Positions 8,401-17,365 are shown, counted from the first letter of the stretch. The stretch: DNA of 64,000 nt from Flavobacteriales bacterium (GCA_016715895.1 JADJXH010000004.1:1550001-1614000), one strand, 5' to 3'. Notes: generated by a model not told the origin, from the sequence alone. Translations and numbers: made by a program.

Positions 8401-9995
8401 GCAGCGATACGGCCCAAGTGGATGTGCTGGTGCATCCGGCTCCGATCGCCCAGTTCGTCCCCAGCGCTCTCGCGGGCTGCCAGCCCTTCCCGGTGAGCGT
8501 GCAGGACCTCTCCATCGGGGCCCTCTCGGTGACCTGGACCTGGGGCGATGGCACGCAGCAGAGCGGGGCACCGGGCAACGCCACGCACACCTATGCCCAT
8601 GCCGACAGTGTACCGGTATCCTTCACCATCACCCAGGTGGGCACCAGCGTGCACGGTTGCACCGATACCGCGCAGGCGGCGGTGCAGGTGTACCCTGCCG
8701 TGACGGCCGCGTTCACCGCCCCGGCCGATGGCTGTTCGCCGCTCGCCTATGCCCCGGTGAGCACGAGCACAGGGGCATCGAGCTACCTGTGGGACATGGG
8801 CGACGGCGTCACGCTCGTGGGCACTGCCCCCACGCACACCTATGTGAACGGCACACCCGCGAACCAGACCTGGACGGTGACGCTCACGGCCACATCCGCC
8901 TGGGGCTGCACGGATACGGCCCAGCAGACCGTGACGGTGCATCCATCACCGACGGCCCAGTTCCAGGCCACGCCGTTCACGCAGCAGTTCCCGGCATCCA
9001 CGGTCACCCTGATCAACAACACAGGCCCGGGACCATGGACGCACTCGTGGAGCATGGGGGATGGCGGAACGCTCACCGGGCAGCAGCCGGGTGCGTACAC
9101 CTATGCGAGCTGGGGGCAGTTCACCATCATGCTGGTGGTGACCGACAACGTGTGCAGTGACACGGCGACGCAGGTGGTGACCATCGAGCCGCCGTATCCG
9201 ACCGCCGCGTTCATTGGATCGGGCGAGGGCTGTGCGCCGCTCACGGTGCAGTTCACGAACACCTCCCTGCTCGGCGAAGGCTACCTGTGGAACTTCGGCG
9301 ACGGCGGTTCGAGCACGGCGGACAACCCGGTGTACACCTACACGCTGCCGGGCACCTACACCGTGATGCTCACGGCCTATGGTCCTGGCGGTACGGTGAA
9401 CACCGCCGTGCACGTGGATTCGATCGTGGTGCGACCCAGCGCCACCGCCTACTTCGTGCTTCAGCCTGAAGAGGTGGTGGTGCCGGGACAGCCGGTGTAT
9501 TGCTACAACCTGAGCGGTAACGCGGACAGTTACTGGTGGGACTTTGGTGATGGCACAACAAGCTCGGTGCTGAACCCGGTGCACACCTACACGGACCCGG
9601 GCAGCTACACCGTGAGCCTGATCGCCAACAACGCCTGGAACTGCCCGGACACCTTCGTGGTGGCCGATGCGGTGACCGGCATCGCCTCCGGTGCCATCGC
9701 CTTCCCGAACGCGTTCACCCCGAACAGCGACGGGCCCACGGATGGCCTGTATGACCCGAACTCGATGAGCAACGACTTCTTCTTCCCCGTGCAGGAGGGT
9801 GTGGAGGACTACCACCTCCAGGTCTTCAACCGCTGGGGCGAGCTCGTCTTCGAGACGTTCGATGTGAAGCAGGGCTGGGACGGTTTCTACCGGGGCCAGC
9901 CCGCCAAGCAGGACGTGTACGCCTGGAAGGCGCGTGCCCGCTTCAGCGACGGCCGCGAAGAGACCTTGAAAGGCGATGTGACCCTCATCCGATGA
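5463..9995 (+). CDS. Giant PKD-repeat protein with T9SS type B (gliding-type) C-terminal domain
   Basis: A 1510-residue secreted protein. The ATG at 5463 is chosen because it begins a clean signal peptide (MMRTKRSFVRVAGLLAALSL, cleavage near GQAQ-C). Most of the chain is about 15 immunoglobulin-like PKD modules, each carrying a W-x-x-GDG variant (WDFGDG, WNFGDG, WTWGDG, WSMGDG), spaced about 80-90 residues. The last 100 residues (FPNAFTPNSDGPTDG...VFNRWGELVFET...GWDGFYRG) are the gliding-motility-associated type B sorting domain that directs export by T9SS. A surface adhesin or filament role is inferred. It starts a tight operon with a TPR/PD40 protein and a PorP/SprF-like protein. Confidence 0.9.
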   Translation: MMRTKRSFVRVAGLLAALSLAGRGQAQCPQLYDYWGNPSDTAEWYSCSGGPFTLVIASPQNIVGGFTINWGDGSPLHVGGTLIAPATVTHVYAPAVAEYTVTFTELVSGCVVTGTVIMEESTSASIQIPVGGLTQVCAPQAVDFINSSTNVSPNTVFTWDFGDASTQLVYDHTNLGQTVTHTYMPGTVSCETTVRLYAENACNTLQGGPSVATFNPIRVWDIDSAQIAPSATLLCWPDRTVTFLNVTDRNCLQQGNIYQRFEYWNFGDYWGQGQDSIIDWAPWPPTFPRTIEYPGIGTYEVMLLDSNYCGIDTAYVQITIVPPPNVALSATPDTVCAGGTIAFDETTGGGANFFEWDFGTGAGFQWTGAGDQTHTYGSPGTFVVSYAASIQGATAGCADTASVTVVVLPSPTADFTVDQDAACDSLTVAFTNTSVNAVSHVWDLGDGTVITAFEPPPHFYGTPGTYTVTLTVTNADGCQDTHTHDIHVYAPPSVQIGAQNVCEGVAAQFSDQTVTEPGNPVTQWAWDFGDGSTSTLEDPTHLYAGNGGYTVTLTVTTPYCGGTGFQNVLVEALPTAAFLPVPSIGCSPLDVQFTNTSTGAVSYAWDFGDGGTSTATAPLHTFINAGPTDVVDTVTLIASTLFGCADTATALITVAPPVVAGFTHNGLPGCAPLDVQFTNTSTGAGSYAWNFGDGGTSTAVSPSHQYVNNTLFLQTNTVQLIATSAAGCVDTATATLLVYPMPQFTFVTQPDSGCSPLTVTFPTIVGAVSHQWDFGDGSTGTGASPTHTYLNTTSAPVTYPVTMIGANAFGCVDTTYDQVTVFPVPSAAFTTDLQQGCHPLTAQLTNTSLGAVDYAWTYGDGSLSDTTAAVHPHTWSNFQGTPQTYTIGLTATNVHGCSAVASGQVQVFPAVIAQFTADTVGCSPFDPDLANLSIGATSYFWTFGDGGASSLASPAHTYLNQGLNDVVFTPTLVATSSYGCSDTAQVDVLVHPAPIAQFVPSALAGCQPFPVSVQDLSIGALSVTWTWGDGTQQSGAPGNATHTYAHADSVPVSFTITQVGTSVHGCTDTAQAAVQVYPAVTAAFTAPADGCSPLAYAPVSTSTGASSYLWDMGDGVTLVGTAPTHTYVNGTPANQTWTVTLTATSAWGCTDTAQQTVTVHPSPTAQFQATPFTQQFPASTVTLINNTGPGPWTHSWSMGDGGTLTGQQPGAYTYASWGQFTIMLVVTDNVCSDTATQVVTIEPPYPTAAFIGSGEGCAPLTVQFTNTSLLGEGYLWNFGDGGSSTADNPVYTYTLPGTYTVMLTAYGPGGTVNTAVHVDSIVVRPSATAYFVLQPEEVVVPGQPVYCYNLSGNADSYWWDFGDGTTSSVLNPVHTYTDPGSYTVSLIANNAWNCPDTFVVADAVTGIASGAIAFPNAFTPNSDGPTDGLYDPNSMSNDFFFPVQEGVEDYHLQVFNRWGELVFETFDVKQGWDGFYRGQPAKQDVYAWKARARFSDGREETLKGDVTLIR

Positions 9996-11605
9996 ACCTT
10001 GAACGCATGCGCGAACGCTACCTGATCCCCGTATTGCTGCTCTCGACCGCCCCGCTCACCACATGGGGCCAGGCCAACTACACCCGTGTGCACAACCGCA
10101 TGCTGGACGAGGCCAAGATGTTGCTGGCCGTGGAGGACCATGTGGAGGCGGCCAAGATCTACCGGCGGCTGGAGAACGTGGACACCACCTTCGCCGAGGT
10201 GGCGCACGAACTGGGGCTGTGCTACGCCCAGATCCCCGGAGCACGCCACAAGGCCGCGCCGCTCTTCGAACGGGCGTTGCGGAACGGGCACCCTGAAGCG
10301 CTCTACCACCTTGGGCTCGCGCGGCACCGCCAGGAGCGCTTCGACGAGGCCATCGATCTGCTCAACCGCTACAAGGCCACCAAGCACAGGCTGGTCGACG
10401 ATGCCGAGGTGGACCGGTCGGTCGCCATCTGCCGCAACGCCAAGGCACTGGTGCGCACCCCGGTGGACCTGACGGTGCGAAACCTCGGCGCGCTGATCAA
10501 CTCCCCGGCGCACGACTACTGCCCGCTGGTGACCGCCGACGGGAACACGATGTACTTCACCTCGCGCCGCGAGGGGACCACCGGCGGCCTGAAGGACCCG
10601 AACGGCCAGTGGTTCGAGGACATCTACATGGCGCGGCGCGTGGACGAGGTCTGGTCGAACGCTGTGAACGCCGGCGTACCGCTGAACACCGCCCTTCAGG
10701 ACGCCACGGTGGGTCTGTCCGCCGATGGCACCAGCATGATCATCTACCGCACGGGTCAGGGCCTGGTGAGCGGCGACCTGTTCGAGAGCAAGCGGTCGGT
10801 GGCCCTGTGGAACATGCCGGAGCTGATGACCGAGCGCATCAACAGCGAGCACCACGAACCGAGCGCCACCCTGAGCCCGGACGGTGAGGAGATCTACTTC
10901 ACGAGCGACCGGCCCGGCGGTTTCGGAGGCCGCGACCTGTACCGGATCCGCCGCCTGCCGAACGGGGAATGGAGCCTGCCGCTGAACCTGGGTCCCACCA
11001 TCAACACGCCGTTCGATGAGGACGCGCCCTTTCTGCACAGCGATGGGTCCACGCTCTTCTTCAGCTCGAACGGACATGGCACGATGGGCGGATACGACAT
11101 CTTCAAGAGCGTGATGCTGGACCACGACCAATGCAGCTGGGGTGATCCGGAGAACATGGGCTACCCGTTGAACACGGTGAACGACGACATCTATTTCTGC
11201 CTGAGCGAGGACGGCACCACCGGTTATTTCTCCTCGGAGCGGCCCGGTGGACTGGGCGCACAGGACATTTACCAGGTCATCTTCCCCAGCAGCCAGCTGG
11301 AGTTCTTCATTGTGCGCGGCATCGTGGCGGACCATCGCGACGAGCCCTTGCGGGCGCGGATCGTGGTGGAGGACGAGGCGCGTGAGGAGATCGTCGGGGT
11401 CTACAACACCAACGCGTCCACCGGCCGCTACCTGATGGTGCTGAAGCCCGGCGAGCGGTACCATCTGCGCACCGAGGCCGAGGGCCATGCGGTGGTGGAG
11501 GAGGTGTTTACGGCGACCGCACCCGACCACGGTCGCGAGATCAGCAAGGAGACCCAGCTGCTGCCCCTGGAGCAGGTGGAAGGCATGACCCGGAATGAGC
11601 GGTAA
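9992..11605 (+). CDS. TPR and PD40 beta-propeller protein, T9SS-associated
   Basis: A 537-residue exported protein (signal peptide ending near TWGQA) that overlaps the adhesin stop by ATGA. Residues about 30-150 form helical TPR-like repeats. Residues about 170-420 hold several PD40/WD40-like blades (TMYFTSRREG, EIYFTSDRPGG, TLFFSSNGHGTMGGYD, GYFSSERPGGLG). The last 110 residues look like a carboxypeptidase regulatory-like fold. The plan resembles PorE-type T9SS proteins but ends before an OmpA domain, so it may not anchor to peptidoglycan. Its position between a type B cargo and a PorP/SprF homologue suggests it helps present or retain that cargo at the surface. Confidence 0.8.
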   Translation: MNLERMRERYLIPVLLLSTAPLTTWGQANYTRVHNRMLDEAKMLLAVEDHVEAAKIYRRLENVDTTFAEVAHELGLCYAQIPGARHKAAPLFERALRNGHPEALYHLGLARHRQERFDEAIDLLNRYKATKHRLVDDAEVDRSVAICRNAKALVRTPVDLTVRNLGALINSPAHDYCPLVTADGNTMYFTSRREGTTGGLKDPNGQWFEDIYMARRVDEVWSNAVNAGVPLNTALQDATVGLSADGTSMIIYRTGQGLVSGDLFESKRSVALWNMPELMTERINSEHHEPSATLSPDGEEIYFTSDRPGGFGGRDLYRIRRLPNGEWSLPLNLGPTINTPFDEDAPFLHSDGSTLFFSSNGHGTMGGYDIFKSVMLDHDQCSWGDPENMGYPLNTVNDDIYFCLSEDGTTGYFSSERPGGLGAQDIYQVIFPSSQLEFFIVRGIVADHRDEPLRARIVVEDEAREEIVGVYNTNASTGRYLMVLKPGERYHLRTEAEGHAVVEEVFTATAPDHGREISKETQLLPLEQVEGMTRNER

Positions 11606-12599
11606 GCGATCCACGCTGCTGGCCCTTCTGATGGGTACTGCGGCCTGCGCACTTGCGCAGGACCCGCAGTTCACCCAGTTCTACGCCATGCCCACCTACG
11701 TGAGCCCGGCCTTTGCCGGCACGGGGTTGCAAAGCCGGTTCGGGCTGGCCTGGCGCGACCAGTGGCCCAGCATCCCGGGCGCCTTCGTGAGCTACAACGC
11801 CGCGTGGGACCACTACATGCAGAACCTCAACAGCGGGGTCGGTCTGCTGATGACGCATGACCGGGCCGGCACGGGCGCTCTGCGGTACACCAGCGTGGCG
11901 GCCCAGTACGCCTATGAGATCGAGCTCAAGCGCAAGGTGTTCATCCGGCCGGCGATGCAGTTCGGCTTCGTGAACCACGCGGTGGACCTCAGCAAGCTCA
12001 CGTTCGGCGACCAGCTGGCCCGCGGTGGTGCGGTGCCCACCCAGGAGTATGCCGATGGACGCAGCATCCGCTACGGCGACATCGGTGCGGGCGTGCTCTT
12101 CTTCACCCCGAAGCTCTGGCTGGGCGCCTCGATGCACCACCTCAACGAGCCCAACCAGTCGCTGCTGTTGAACGAAAGCAAGGTGCCGCGGAAGTTCAGC
12201 CTGCACGGCGGCTACCGCATGCGCATCCTGGGCCGGGTGATCAAGGAGCACGCCGAGCATGTGGTGCTGGCGTTCAACTACCGGGCCCAGGGCCGCTACG
12301 ACCAGCTGGACATCGGCGCGTACTACGAGCGTGAGCCCTTCTTCGCCGGGTTGTTGTACCGGGGGATCCCGGTGTTCAAGGCCTATGCGCCGGGCTATGG
12401 CAACACCGATGCGCTGGCCGTTCTTCTGGGCTTCGTGGTGAAGGACCTGCGGGTGGGCTACAGCTACGACCTCACGCTCTCCCGCCTGGCCGGGCGCACC
12501 GGCGGTGCGCACGAGATCACCCTCGGGTACGAACTGGCCGACCGTCGCCGGAAGCGGTCCGTCGCCAAGAGGCGGGTGGTTCCATGCGCCAAGTTCTGA
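11595..12599 (+). CDS. PorP/SprF family outer-membrane protein
   Basis: A 334-residue protein with a signal peptide (cleavage near ALAQ-D) followed by the family signature DPQFTQFYAMPTYVSPAFAG and then repeated amphipathic beta strands ending in an aromatic-rich C-terminal half. PorP/SprF proteins are outer-membrane beta-barrels of the type IX secretion/gliding apparatus; SprF-like members are needed to display a specific type B cargo, usually encoded next door. Here the gene overlaps the PD40 gene by 11 bp and lies two genes after the type B PKD protein, matching that pairing. Confidence 0.9.
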   Translation: MSGKRSTLLALLMGTAACALAQDPQFTQFYAMPTYVSPAFAGTGLQSRFGLAWRDQWPSIPGAFVSYNAAWDHYMQNLNSGVGLLMTHDRAGTGALRYTSVAAQYAYEIELKRKVFIRPAMQFGFVNHAVDLSKLTFGDQLARGGAVPTQEYADGRSIRYGDIGAGVLFFTPKLWLGASMHHLNEPNQSLLLNESKVPRKFSLHGGYRMRILGRVIKEHAEHVVLAFNYRAQGRYDQLDIGAYYEREPFFAGLLYRGIPVFKAYAPGYGNTDALAVLLGFVVKDLRVGYSYDLTLSRLAGRTGGAHEITLGYELADRRRKRSVAKRRVVPCAKF

Positions 12600-12605
12600 G
12601 CGGGA

Positions 12606-14513
12606 TCATCCCGCGCGCTCGGAGAGCTCCAGCCATCGGTCCGTCATCCGGTCCAGGTCCTTGATGGCCTTCTCCAGTTCGATGCTGTGGGCCATCATCG
12701 CATGATGGTCGGTGCCACCGGCGGCCATGATGGCGAGCAGTTCCGCCTTGCGGGCCTCCAGCTTGGGCATCTCCTTGTCGATGCGCTGCAGTTCAAGGCG
12801 TTCGGCGTAGGTGAGCTTCTTCACACCGGCGGGGGCGTCCGGCCTGGGGGCCTCCGCATCCTGTCCCTTCCGCCGGCCTTTGTCGGCCTTCGCCTTCTCC
12901 TCGTTCGCCCGGGCCTCGCGCTCGGCCTCGCGCAGCTCCGTGTAGCTGCCCACCCATTCGGTGATCAGGCCGTCGCCCTTGAACACCAGGAGCTTGGTGC
13001 ACAGCTTGTCCATGAAGAAGCGATCGTGGCTCACGATCAGCTGGCACGCGTCGAGGTCCATGAGGAAATCCTCCAGCGCGTTCAGGGTGGGGATGTCGAG
13101 GTCGTTGGTCGGCTCATCGAGGATGAGCACGTTGGGGTTGCGCATCAGGACGGTGCACAGGTAGAGGCGCCGGCGCTCACCCCCGCTGAGCGTGTCGATG
13201 CGCTGGTACTGCTGTTCCTTGTCGAAGAGGAAGCGTTCCAGGAGCTGTGAGGCGCTCAGGGTGCGGCCCTTGTTGAGGGGGATCACCTCGGCGATGTCGC
13301 GCACGGCCTCGATGATGCGCTGGTCCTCCTTGAAGGGTGGCATCAGTTGTCCGAAGGTGCCCAGCACCACGGTGTCGCCGATGCTCACCGTGCCCTGGTC
13401 GGGGCGCATGCGGCCCACGAGCAGTTCGATGAAGGTGCTCTTCCCGATGCCGTTGGGGCCCACGATGCCGACGCGGTCGCCGCGCTTGAGCGAATAGCTG
13501 AAGTGCGATACGATGGGCCGGTAGGACCCCGGCTTTTCCGGTGAACCGAACGCCTTGGTGAGGTTGCGGGCCTCGATGACCTTGCCGCCGAGGCGGTCGG
13601 TCTTCACCTCCAGCTTCACCTCGTCGCGGTCGAAGCGGCGCGTTGCCGCGGCCTTGATGTCCTCGAACTTGTCCAGCCGGCTCTTGCTCTTGGTGCCGCG
13701 GGCGCGGGGCATCTTGCGCACCCATTCGAGCTCGCGTTTCATCAGGCCCCGCAGGTGCTGCTGGGTGGCTTCGCGCACCTCTTCGGCCAGGGCCTTCTTC
13801 TCCAGGTACCAGGTGTAGTTGCCCTTGTAGCGGGTGAAGGTGCCGAACTCCATCTCGATGATCTCGTCGCAGACGTTGTCCAGGAAGTAGCGGTCGTGGG
13901 TCACCAGCAACAGGGTGGTGCCGGGCTTGTTGAGCTCCTCCTCCAGCTGCTCGATCATGGTGAGGTCGAGGTGGTTGGTGGGCTCGTCCAGGATGAGCAC
14001 ATCGGGCATGTCGATGAGCACCTTGGCCATGGCCAGGCGCTTCTGCTGTCCACCGCTCAGCGTGTTCACGGATTGCTCCAGGTCGTGCAGGCCGAAGCGG
14101 TGGGCGAGGGCCTTCACGCGGGCCTCATGGTCCCAGGCCTTCAGTTCCTCCATGCGGTCGATGGCCTGCTGCAGCGCCCTGCCCTCCGCGTGCTGGGCCA
14201 GCGCATGTTCATACGCCTTGATCGCCGCGCTCACGGGGTCGTCGCGGTCCAGCATCTCGTCCACCACGCTGCGGGCGCTGGTCATCAGCACGTTCTGGTC
14301 GAGGTAGCCGGTGCGGATGCCCTTGTTGAAGGTGACGATGCCGCTGTCGGGCTTCTCCACGCCGGCGATGCACTTCAACAGGGTGCTCTTGCCCGTCCCG
14401 TTGCGCGCCACGATGGCGGTCTTCTGGCCCTTCTCCAGGCCGAAGCTCACGTTCTCGAACAGCTGGCGGGGGCCGTAGCGTTTGCCGAGCTTCTCGACGG
14501 AAAGGACGTTCAT
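12606..14513 (-). CDS. ABC-F family ATPase (Uup-like)
   Basis: A 635-residue soluble protein with two ABC ATPase domains and no membrane segments. The first P-loop is ARNGTGKST and the second GPNGIGKST; the signatures are LSGGQQKR and LSGGERRR, each followed by a Walker B of the form LILDEPTN. The linker carries the charged ABC-F interdomain helices. The last 90 residues (KKLTYAERLELQRIDKEMPKLE...) form the coiled-coil tail typical of Uup. ABC-F proteins act on the ribosome; Uup also affects recombination intermediates and transposon excision. The gene is convergent with the PorP-like gene, with six bases between the stops. Confidence 0.9.
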   Translation of the reverse strand: MNVLSVEKLGKRYGPRQLFENVSFGLEKGQKTAIVARNGTGKSTLLKCIAGVEKPDSGIVTFNKGIRTGYLDQNVLMTSARSVVDEMLDRDDPVSAAIKAYEHALAQHAEGRALQQAIDRMEELKAWDHEARVKALAHRFGLHDLEQSVNTLSGGQQKRLAMAKVLIDMPDVLILDEPTNHLDLTMIEQLEEELNKPGTTLLLVTHDRYFLDNVCDEIIEMEFGTFTRYKGNYTWYLEKKALAEEVREATQQHLRGLMKRELEWVRKMPRARGTKSKSRLDKFEDIKAAATRRFDRDEVKLEVKTDRLGGKVIEARNLTKAFGSPEKPGSYRPIVSHFSYSLKRGDRVGIVGPNGIGKSTFIELLVGRMRPDQGTVSIGDTVVLGTFGQLMPPFKEDQRIIEAVRDIAEVIPLNKGRTLSASQLLERFLFDKEQQYQRIDTLSGGERRRLYLCTVLMRNPNVLILDEPTNDLDIPTLNALEDFLMDLDACQLIVSHDRFFMDKLCTKLLVFKGDGLITEWVGSYTELREAEREARANEEKAKADKGRRKGQDAEAPRPDAPAGVKKLTYAERLELQRIDKEMPKLEARKAELLAIMAAGGTDHHAMMAHSIELEKAIKDLDRMTDRWLELSERAG

Positions 14514-14529
14514 GGGATCGGTCGCCGGC

Positions 14530-15504
14530 TCAGTGGTCCTCGTCGATGATGGCCACGCGCTGCGTGAGCTCGTGGTAGCAGAGGACGTCCTCGGCGAAGT
14601 AGTGCACGGCCATGCTCTTGCGGCTGGCGTTGGGGGTGGTCATCTTCTTGCCGCCGTGCAGCAGGTTCGCATGCCAGATGAGCACGTCACCCGGACGCGC
14701 ATGGAACTCATGCGGGGTGAAGCGGCCGTCCTCGATGCTGCGCTGCACGGCCGCTTCATAGTGCGCGTAGGCGTCCTCGCCGATGGTGAAGCGCCCGCCG
14801 CCATGGTCGAACCCGTCGTTGAGCAGGTAGGGCAGCTTGTGGCTGCCGGGGAAGTACATCAGGGGGCCGTTGTCGGCGGTGATGGGCTCCAGGGCCACCC
14901 AGGCGGCCGCCAGGTAGCCCAGGGGGTAGGTGGTCATGTGGATGCTGTCCGAGTGTGCGGCCTGTTCGCTGCCGGTCTGGAAGTTGATCGTCTGGAACAC
15001 GTGCATGCGGCGGCCGAGCAGCAGGTCGAGGACGTCGAGGATGCGGCGGTCGGAGGCCATGGCCTTGATGGCCGGGCTCTGCCGGAAGGCGAACATCACC
15101 TTGCGACCGGTGAAGTTGAAGTCCACCGCGCCGGTATCGATGAGCTGCTGGAGCTCGCTGTTCACGCGTTCGACCTCCGCGGTGCTGAACACGCCGCGCA
15201 GGATGAGGTAACCCTTGTCGGGCCAGTCGATCACGCCCTGCCGAAGTGGTTCGGGCAGGGCCTGCACACGGGGGTCGGCCAGGAGGCGTGCCTGGGCATC
15301 GGGCCGGTCCAGCCAGGGGATCTCACCGGGGCGCCGGGGCATGTCGCTGCTGGAGACCGGCAGCAGGGGGCTGCGCACCACGCCGTAGTGGCGGTACATG
15401 CGCCGCGCATGGCCGAGCCGCCGGTAGTTCAGCAGGTTCAGCAGCACATAGTTCGCCTTGATGGTGCGAAGCCTGCCGTAGTATCGATCGAGCCACTTGC
15501 GCAT
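14530..15504 (-). CDS. Phytanoyl-CoA dioxygenase (PhyH) family protein
   Basis: A 324-residue Fe(II)/2-oxoglutarate oxygenase-like protein. The metal triad is visible: HSD in QAAHSDSIH, a distal His in LIWHANLLHGG, and an Arg in SRKSMAVHYF for 2-oxoglutarate. The start is set at MRKWLDRYYG because a TACCTTTG promoter box lies 21 bases upstream; an in-frame TTG further up is part of that box. The substrate is unknown; PhyH relatives hydroxylate acyl-CoAs or small secondary metabolites. It lies 16 bases upstream of the ABC-F gene and may be cotranscribed with it. Confidence 0.85.
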   Translation of the reverse strand: MRKWLDRYYGRLRTIKANYVLLNLLNYRRLGHARRMYRHYGVVRSPLLPVSSSDMPRRPGEIPWLDRPDAQARLLADPRVQALPEPLRQGVIDWPDKGYLILRGVFSTAEVERVNSELQQLIDTGAVDFNFTGRKVMFAFRQSPAIKAMASDRRILDVLDLLLGRRMHVFQTINFQTGSEQAAHSDSIHMTTYPLGYLAAAWVALEPITADNGPLMYFPGSHKLPYLLNDGFDHGGGRFTIGEDAYAHYEAAVQRSIEDGRFTPHEFHARPGDVLIWHANLLHGGKKMTTPNASRKSMAVHYFAEDVLCYHELTQRVAIIDEDH

Positions 15505-15525
15505 GGGGGTCGCCTGAAGCGGCGG

Positions 15526-15533
15526 CAAAGGTA
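15526..15533 (-). promoter_or_regulatory. TAnnTTTG -7 box of the PhyH-family gene
   Basis: TACCTTTG on the minus strand, an exact consensus match 21 bases before the ATG at 15504. It decides the start: the only in-frame codon further upstream would begin inside the box. Confidence 0.55.
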
Positions 15534-15552
15534 GGCCGGTCCACCGCGCCGG

Positions 15553-16242
15553 TCAGGGCGTTTCAGCCAGCAACTTCCGCAGGTCGGCGATCAGGCGGTC
15601 CACGTCGGCGGTGCTGGTGCCATCATAGAAGCCGCGGATGCGGTGCTGCGGGTCCACCAGCACGAAGTTCTCCGTGTGCACGAAGTCGTCCGGACCGCCA
15701 TCGCCCTGGTCCAGTGCGGCGAAGTAGCTGCGACGGGCGAGGGCGTAGATCTGCCGGCGGTCGCCGGTGAGGAAGTACCAGCGGCCGGGCAGTGCGCCAT
15801 GGCGTTGGGCATACTCGGCGAGCACGGGCACACTGTCCATTTCCGGGGTCACCGAATGGCTGAGCAGCGCCACGCGCGGCTCCTCGCGGTAGGCCTCCTG
15901 CACACGGGCCATCTGCATGCTCATCTTGGGGCAGATGGTGGCGCAGGTGGTGAAGAAGAAGTCGGCCACCACGATGCGGCCCTCGAGACCGGCGAGCCGC
16001 AGGGTGTCGCCCGCCTGGTCCACCAGGGCGAAATCGCTGATGTGGTGCTCGCCCTCCGCGCGGCGCACGGCGGGGTCCACCAGGCGGGGATCGAGCTGGG
16101 CGGGGTGGAAGACGGGCAGGCGGTCGTCGCCGCGGAGCAGGAAATAGCCGGCCACGACGGCGATCAGGAAGATGGCCGCGAAGAGGACGAGCCGGACGAG
16201 CAGCGGACGGCCGCGGTCGGGATCGGGTTCAGTTGAGCTCAA
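15553..16242 (-). CDS. SCO1/SenC family copper chaperone/thiol oxidoreductase
   Basis: A 229-residue protein with one N-terminal membrane anchor (residues about 15-36) and a periplasmic thioredoxin fold. The copper site is complete: TTCATICPK gives C100 and C104, and the later FVHTENFVLVD supplies the conserved His. SCO proteins deliver copper to the CuA centre of cytochrome oxidase or act as thiol reductases. It is the last gene of a three-gene operon and overlaps the DUF2490 gene by 14 bp. Confidence 0.9.
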   Translation of the reverse strand: MSSTEPDPDRGRPLLVRLVLFAAIFLIAVVAGYFLLRGDDRLPVFHPAQLDPRLVDPAVRRAEGEHHISDFALVDQAGDTLRLAGLEGRIVVADFFFTTCATICPKMSMQMARVQEAYREEPRVALLSHSVTPEMDSVPVLAEYAQRHGALPGRWYFLTGDRRQIYALARRSYFAALDQGDGGPDDFVHTENFVLVDPQHRIRGFYDGTSTADVDRLIADLRKLLAETP

Positions 16243-16936
16243 GGGTGTAGCTGAGGGCGTAGATGAAGCGGTATGACGGAGCGTAAACGTAACGCTCCCG
16301 GTCGTGCATCACGGTGATGCCCACCTCATGCTTCTTGCCGGGGCGCCAGGTGGTGCCGATGGAGTACCGGGTGCCGATGTAGCGCCAGCCGAGGTTCCCG
16401 GCCCAGGTGAAGAACTCCACGGACACCTCGGGGTCCAGCTTCCATTTGCGGATGTCGTAGACCATTCCGAGGCGGTTGCGGAGCTGGTCGCGCACCTCGC
16501 CAGGGTCCAGGAACTCATGCTGGTAGCGGAACCGGTATTCCGCTGTGAAGCGCCCCAGGTCCTGGGAGGACTGCACCTGCACCGAGGTGCGCTGGCTGTT
16601 GCGCCGGTCGGCGCCGCGGAAGCTGAAGCGATGTTCGAGGTTCACGCGCAGCAGGTCGTGGAACTTGTAGCGGGCGCCCAGGTCGAGGTAGACCTGCCGG
16701 CCTCCGCTGAGGTTCTCGTCGCTGCGATAGCCCGCTTCCACGCCCATGCGAAAGCGCTTGTTGAAGTCCGGCTCCTTCACCCGGGTGTTGTTGCGGAAGG
16801 GACGGAACTGCACGCCGATCGAGCCCCAGGCCTCGCTGAGCAGGCGGGGGCGCAGGGGCGAACGCTCCTGGGCGGCCGTGTTCACCGCTGGCAGCACCAG
16901 GGCCAGGGCGCAGAGCAGGCGCAGCACGTGTATCAC
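16229..16936 (-). CDS. DUF2490 family outer-membrane beta-barrel protein
   Basis: A 235-residue exported protein. The GTG at 16936 is used because it overlaps the upstream stop as GTGA and starts a good signal peptide (VIHVLRLLCALALVLPAV, cleavage near NTAAQ). The mature part alternates short polar turns with aromatic amphipathic strands (FRYQHEFLDPG, GWRYIGTRYSIG, YRFIYALSYTLEL), as in DUF2490 barrels. The function of the family is unknown. A second DUF2490 protein is encoded near 32 kb. Confidence 0.75.
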   Translation of the reverse strand: MIHVLRLLCALALVLPAVNTAAQERSPLRPRLLSEAWGSIGVQFRPFRNNTRVKEPDFNKRFRMGVEAGYRSDENLSGGRQVYLDLGARYKFHDLLRVNLEHRFSFRGADRRNSQRTSVQVQSSQDLGRFTAEYRFRYQHEFLDPGEVRDQLRNRLGMVYDIRKWKLDPEVSVEFFTWAGNLGWRYIGTRYSIGTTWRPGKKHEVGITVMHDRERYVYAPSYRFIYALSYTLELN

Positions 16937-17331
16937 CAGACCTCCACGGTGATGAGGGGCACGTCCACGGCGTCCCGGTTGCCACCGATCTCCACTGTGC
17001 GTGACACCAGCTCCACACCGCTCTCGCAGTCGTTGGGGCACTCGCTGTAAGTGAAGATGGTATAGCTGCCCGGTCGCAGCCAGCGGAACTCGTACTCGCC
17101 GGAGGGTCCGGTGCGGGTGTCGTCGTCGTAGAAGGAACCGTCACCGTAGCGGATGTACACGCGGTACTCGGGGATGTAGTACGCATCCCCCGTGGGTTGG
17201 CCGGTGTTGTCGTTGTAGCCCACGGCGTAGACCTGTCCGCGGATGAGGGCCTTGCCACCCTCCCCGGGCTCCTTGGAGCAGGCGGAAAGCAGGGTGAGGC
17301 AGGCGAGCAGGAAGGGGGGGGCGGCGCGCAT
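16933..17331 (-). CDS. Small lipoprotein with a carboxypeptidase-regulatory/CnaB-like fold
   Basis: A 132-residue lipoprotein with lipobox LSAC (about 15-18). The mature part (GKALIRGQVYAVGYNDN...GEYEFRWLRPGSYTIFTYSEC) has the beta pattern of carboxypeptidase-regulatory or CnaB domains, with two cysteines (SECPNDCES) that could form a disulfide. It is the first gene of the operon with the DUF2490 and SCO genes. No specific function is recognised. Confidence 0.7.
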   Translation of the reverse strand: MRAAPPFLLACLTLLSACSKEPGEGGKALIRGQVYAVGYNDNTGQPTGDAYYIPEYRVYIRYGDGSFYDDDTRTGPSGEYEFRWLRPGSYTIFTYSECPNDCESGVELVSRTVEIGGNRDAVDVPLITVEVW

Positions 17332-17365
17332 GCCGCGATGTTAAGCGATCGTAAAGGACCGGCGT

